Part shown: positions 7,930 through 9,657 of the stretch, in pieces
How the letters are laid out: every line of letters starts with the position of its first letter
How positions within the stretch are numbered: the stretch's first letter is position 1
Source of the DNA: an uncultured Eubacteriales bacterium
GTDB taxonomy: Bacteria; Bacillota; Clostridia; Oscillospirales; Ruminococcaceae
Length of the DNA: 9,657 nucleotides
Assembly (NCBI GenBank): GCA_902493155.1
Contig: CABUOE010000076.1
Coordinates: 1 to 9,657, forward strand
Direction: 5' to 3'
Translations under genes and position numbers: made by a program
Notes under the pieces: model-generated
The model's database searches: none
What the model saw: only the letters and a program-made list of their open reading frames with translations
What the model was told of the DNA's origin: nothing

Positions 7930-7961
7930 GAAAATCGAAAGCCAAAAGGCTTTCGATTTTC
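7930..7961 (+). terminator. Terminator of the rpoBC unit
   Basis: Positions 7930-7943 and 7948-7961 form a perfect 14-bp inverted repeat (GAAAATCGAAAGCC and its complement) with an AAAA loop. The downstream arm ends in TTTTC followed by TT. Like the terminator at 152-190 it has AAAA and TTTT at the two ends, so it could work in both directions. It begins 12 nt after the rpoC stop and cleanly ends the rpoBC transcript. Confidence 0.85.
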
Positions 7962-8069
7962 TTCAGTTTGTGTTGATTTTAAAAAATGAAAAAATAACCA
8001 TGGAAATTCCCTTTTTGCTTCAACAATATAAGCGCTTTTCACAAGAAAAATCACTTTCAGAAAAAGCTG

Positions 8070-8098
8070 TTGACAATAAAATTTATTTTTGATACAAT
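8070..8098 (+). promoter_or_regulatory. Sigma-A-type promoter of rpsL-rpsG(-fusA)
   Basis: TTGACA (8070-8075) and TACAAT (8093-8098) are spaced by 17 nt. The -35 is perfect and the -10 differs from TATAAT at one base. Transcription should begin near 8104-8106, about 60 nt before the rpsL start. A TTG inside the -35 opens a frame that runs into rpsL without a stop, but the SD at 8153-8161 shows translation starts at 8166. Positions 7962-8069, between the terminator and this promoter, are AT-rich and show nothing else. Confidence 0.87.
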
Positions 8099-8105
8099 AA
8101 ACAAG

Positions 8106-8141
8106 TATGCTGGTAATAGGGTCATGCTCTGTGAAAGCATA
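8106..8141 (+). promoter_or_regulatory. Hairpin(s) in the rpsL leader
   Basis: TATGCT (8106-8111) pairs perfectly with AGCATA (8136-8141). A second copy of the 5' arm, ATGCT at 8124-8128, can pair with 8136-8140 instead, so two alternative hairpins compete for the same 3' arm. The outer stem would start at the predicted 5' end of the mRNA. The structure ends 11 nt before the SD. It might stabilise the message or bind a ribosomal protein; no known motif is recognised. Confidence 0.35.
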
Positions 8142-8165
8142 GATATTGAAACAAGGAGGTGCCAT

Positions 8166-8591
8166 ATGCCAACCTTTAACCAGCTTGTTAGAAAAGGAAG
8201 AGCTACTCAGGCGAACAAGTCTACCGCTCCCGCTCTGAACCGTGGATTTAACTCCATGAAGAAGGTAGCGACCGATCAGAACTCTCCTCAAAAGAGAGGC
8301 GTCTGCACAGCGGTTAGAACCATGACCCCTAAGAAGCCCAACTCTGCTCTGCGTAAAGTAGCGAGGGTCAAACTCACAAACGGAATGGAAGTATCAGCTT
8401 ATATTCCTGGAGTAGGACACAACCTGCAGGAACACTCTGTTGTTCTGATTCGTGGCGGACGTGTTAAAGACCTTCCTGGTGTTCGTTACCACATTATCCG
8501 CGGTACTCTGGATACCCAGGGCGTCAATAACAGAATGCAGGCCCGTTCTAAATACGGTGCGAAGCGTCCGAAAGCTGGTGCGAAAAAGTAA
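8166..8591 (+). CDS. rpsL: 30S ribosomal protein S12
   Basis: S12 sits at the decoding centre of the 30S subunit and affects translational accuracy. The product has 141 residues and begins MPTFNQLVRKGRATQANKST. The ATG at 8166 is chosen because AAGGAGGTG (8153-8161) lies just upstream and the N-terminus matches the family exactly. Compared with E. coli (124 residues) it has a 13-residue insertion around residues 26-38, the form known from Gram-positives, plus four extra C-terminal residues. K56 and K101 correspond to E. coli K43 and K88, the main streptomycin-resistance sites, and both are wild type. D102, in RVKDLPG, is the residue that RimO methylthiolates in some bacteria. It is the first gene of the second transcription unit and is followed by rpsG after an unusually long 130-nt gap. 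Confidence 0.98.
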   Translation: MPTFNQLVRKGRATQANKSTAPALNRGFNSMKKVATDQNSPQKRGVCTAVRTMTPKKPNSALRKVARVKLTNGMEVSAYIPGVGHNLQEHSVVLIRGGRVKDLPGVRYHIIRGTLDTQGVNNRMQARSKYGAKRPKAGAKK

Positions 8592-8608
8592 TCATTCCGT
8601 TATTTCGT

Positions 8609-8651
8609 AAAGGCTGTCAAATGGTCCCAACAAATAAATGTTGCGGCCTTT
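8609..8651 (+). promoter_or_regulatory. Structured element in the rpsL-rpsG spacer
   Basis: AAAGGC (8609-8614) pairs with GCCTTT (8646-8651) and encloses a second hairpin, CAACA (8628-8632) with TGTTG (8639-8643). The outer stem ends in TTTT, so the element resembles a weak terminator or attenuator inside the operon. In E. coli the rpsL-rpsG spacer is the target through which S7 represses its own synthesis. This element is a candidate for an equivalent site, but I see no sequence match that proves it. Confidence 0.35.
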
Positions 8652-8721
8652 TACTGGTCTGAACGGGGGAAATTTTACTTTCGAGTACCGATGATATCAT
8701 TATGTGAAGGAGGGAAGTAAA

Positions 8722-9192
8722 GTGCCAAGAAGAGGTCGTATTGCAAAGCGTGATGTTTTGCCTGATCCTATGTACAATTCCAAACTGGTGACCCGGCTGA
8801 TCAACAACATTATGTTGGATGGTAAAAAAGGCGTCGCTCAGAAAATTGTTTACGGTGCTTTTGAAATCGTAAACGAAAAGACCGGCAAAGATGCTCTGGA
8901 GGCTTTCAATGAAGCTCTCGAGAATATCATGCCCGTTCTGGAAGTCAAATCCCGCCGTGTCGGCGGTGCCACTTACCAGGTTCCTATGGAGGTTCGTCCC
9001 GAAAGAAGACAGACTCTGGGCTTGAGATGGCTGACCACATATTCCAGAAACCGTTCTGAGAAAACCATGAAGGAACGTCTCGCAGGCGAAATCATGGATG
9101 CACTGAACAATACCGGCGGAGCTTGCAAAAAACGTGAGGATACTCACAAGATGGCAGAAGCCAACAAAGCTTTCGCACATTTCAGATGGTAA
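8722..9192 (+). CDS. rpsG: 30S ribosomal protein S7
   Basis: S7 nucleates assembly of the 3' major domain of 16S rRNA and lies in the 30S head near the E site and mRNA exit. The product has 156 residues, the usual bacterial length, and reads MPRRGRIAKRDVLPDPMYNS at the start. Translation starts at GTG 8722, with AAGGAGG (8707-8713) 8 nt upstream. Another in-frame GTG at 8704 overlaps that SD and would add six residues foreign to the family. The conserved VGGATYQVPMEVRPERRQ segment and the C-terminal AHFRW are present. In the str operon of other bacteria S7 is an autogenous regulator, and the structured spacer upstream fits that idea without proving it. Confidence 0.98.
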   Translation: MPRRGRIAKRDVLPDPMYNSKLVTRLINNIMLDGKKGVAQKIVYGAFEIVNEKTGKDALEAFNEALENIMPVLEVKSRRVGGATYQVPMEVRPERRQTLGLRWLTTYSRNRSEKTMKERLAGEIMDALNNTGGACKKREDTHKMAEANKAFAHFRW

Positions 9193-9216
9193 TTTTGCTA
9201 TCTCGAGAAAATTTGG

Positions 9217-9243
9217 ACATACTTACCATGAGTATGTTTTATT
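9217..9243 (+). terminator. Terminator-like hairpin between rpsG and fusA
   Basis: ACATACT (9217-9223) pairs perfectly with AGTATGT (9231-9237) around a 7-nt loop, followed by a T-rich tail (TTTTATT, counting the last T of the stem). It starts 24 nt after the rpsG stop. The stem is short and AT-rich, so termination would probably be partial. I find no good promoter between it and fusA, which suggests attenuation or read-through, with fusA still expressed from upstream. Confidence 0.5.
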
Positions 9244-9264
9244 CCGAACCTTTTTCCCTTCCGG

Positions 9265-9282
9265 CTCTCCGGGAGTGGAGAG
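9265..9282 (+). promoter_or_regulatory. Hairpin upstream of the fusA ribosome binding site
   Basis: CTCTCC (9265-9270) pairs with GGAGAG (9277-9282) around a 6-nt loop. A competing pairing joins GAGT (9273-9276) with ACTC (9284-9287). A pyrimidine-rich stretch (9249-9270) is followed at once by a purine-rich one (9271-9284). The fold ends about 14 nt before the fusA SD at 9297-9302. It could influence fusA translation or be a processing site; function unknown. Confidence 0.28.
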
Positions 9283-9307
9283 GACTCTAGTAAATTAGGA
9301 GGAAATT

Positions 9308-9657
9308 ATGCCAAGAGACGTATCTCTGGAAATGACTCGTAACATTGGTATAATGGCCCACATCGACGCTGGTAAAACTACCACCACTGAGCGTATTCTC
9401 TACTATACCGGTAGAACGCACAAAATCGGTGATACCCACGAGGGTACCGCGACGATGGACTGGATGGCGCAGGAGCAGGAAAGAGGTATCACCATTACTT
9501 CCGCTGCGACGACGGCGTTCTGGAAAGGCCACCGTATCAATATTATTGACACCCCCGGCCACGTTGACTTCACTGTTGAAGTTGAGCGTTCGCTCCGCGT
9601 TTTGGACGGTTCTGTGACTGTTTTCTGCGCGAAGGGCGGTGTTGAGCCTCAGTCTGA
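9308..9657 (+). CDS. fusA: Elongation factor G (5' part, runs off the window)
   Basis: EF-G is the GTPase that drives tRNA-mRNA translocation and, with ribosome recycling factor, ribosome splitting. The first 116 codons are present, about one sixth of a typical 690-700 residue protein. ATG 9308 has AGGAGG (9297-9302) 5 nt upstream. The G domain begins with the P-loop AHIDAGKT at residues 17-24. Switch I (G2) follows as RGITITSAATT at 59-69 and G3 as DTPGHVDF at 81-88, with catalytic H85. The NKMD motif (G4) would lie beyond the window. The RGITI sequence and the position after rpsG favour the canonical fusA over RF3, LepA or TetM-type paralogues. The frame is open to the last base, so the truncation is only the window edge. 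Confidence 0.97.
   Translation, partial: MPRDVSLEMTRNIGIMAHIDAGKTTTTERILYYTGRTHKIGDTHEGTATMDWMAQEQERGITITSAATTAFWKGHRINIIDTPGHVDFTVEVERSLRVLDGSVTVFCAKGGVEPQS

Noticed and set aside
7914..8291. 125-codon minus-strand frame across the rpoC-rpsL gap
   Set aside because: It spans the terminator hairpin, the rpsL promoter and the start of rpsL, and its translation shows low-complexity Phe/Leu/Lys runs and no known family.
1..9657. Mobile elements, CRISPR arrays, tRNA or rRNA genes, phage or defence genes
   Set aside because: None was seen by eye on either strand: no regularly spaced direct repeats, no transposase-like frame, no tRNA-like clover-leaf. The window is filled by conserved core genes.

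Overview
The window carries the transcription/translation core cluster of a low-to-mid GC Gram-positive bacterium, in the order rpoB, rpoC, rpsL, rpsG, fusA, all on the + strand. Several things point to Bacillota, class Clostridia, most likely an Oscillospirales/Ruminococcaceae-type lineage. S12 has the 13-residue internal insertion of Gram-positives, beta' lacks the large SI3 insertion of proteobacteria, Shine-Dalgarno (SD) sites are strong (AGGAGG-like), and there are two near-perfect TTGACA-N17-TATAAT-type promoters. The order-level placement is an impression from protein sequence and was not tested.

Region by region. Positions 1-555 contain no convincing full gene. Positions 24-132 hold a run of small GC-rich hairpins. 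A TGNTATAAT motif and a perfect 18-bp-stem terminator (152-190) follow. Positions 191-291 are AT-rich, with nothing recognisable beyond possible upstream promoter sequence. A consensus sigma-A-type promoter lies at 292-320. The roughly 230-nt rpoB leader after it contains two mutually exclusive pairings and a possible 5-codon reading frame (517-534) with its own SD. rpoB (556-4353) and rpoC (4372-7917) are separated by 18 nt and form one transcription unit, closed by a 14-bp-stem terminator (7930-7961). A second consensus promoter (8070-8098) starts the ribosomal unit: rpsL (8166-8591), a 130-nt structured spacer, rpsG (8722-9192), a 115-nt spacer with a terminator-like hairpin, then fusA, which starts at 9308 and runs off the end of the window.

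How the genes work together: RpoB and RpoC form the catalytic core of RNA polymerase. S12 and S7 are proteins of the 30S decoding centre and head. EF-G drives translocation on the same ribosome. The upstream terminator and own promoter separate rpoBC from whatever precedes it (rplJL is usual in Bacteria). A terminator and promoter likewise separate rpoBC from rpsL-rpsG-fusA, and the L7Ae-like gene common at this spot in Bacilli and many Clostridia is absent.

This is a conserved housekeeping locus and I see no new multi-gene system. The parts worth a second look are the rpoB leader, the very acidic 70-residue tail of beta, a proline inside the rifampicin-binding segment, and the structured gene spacers.
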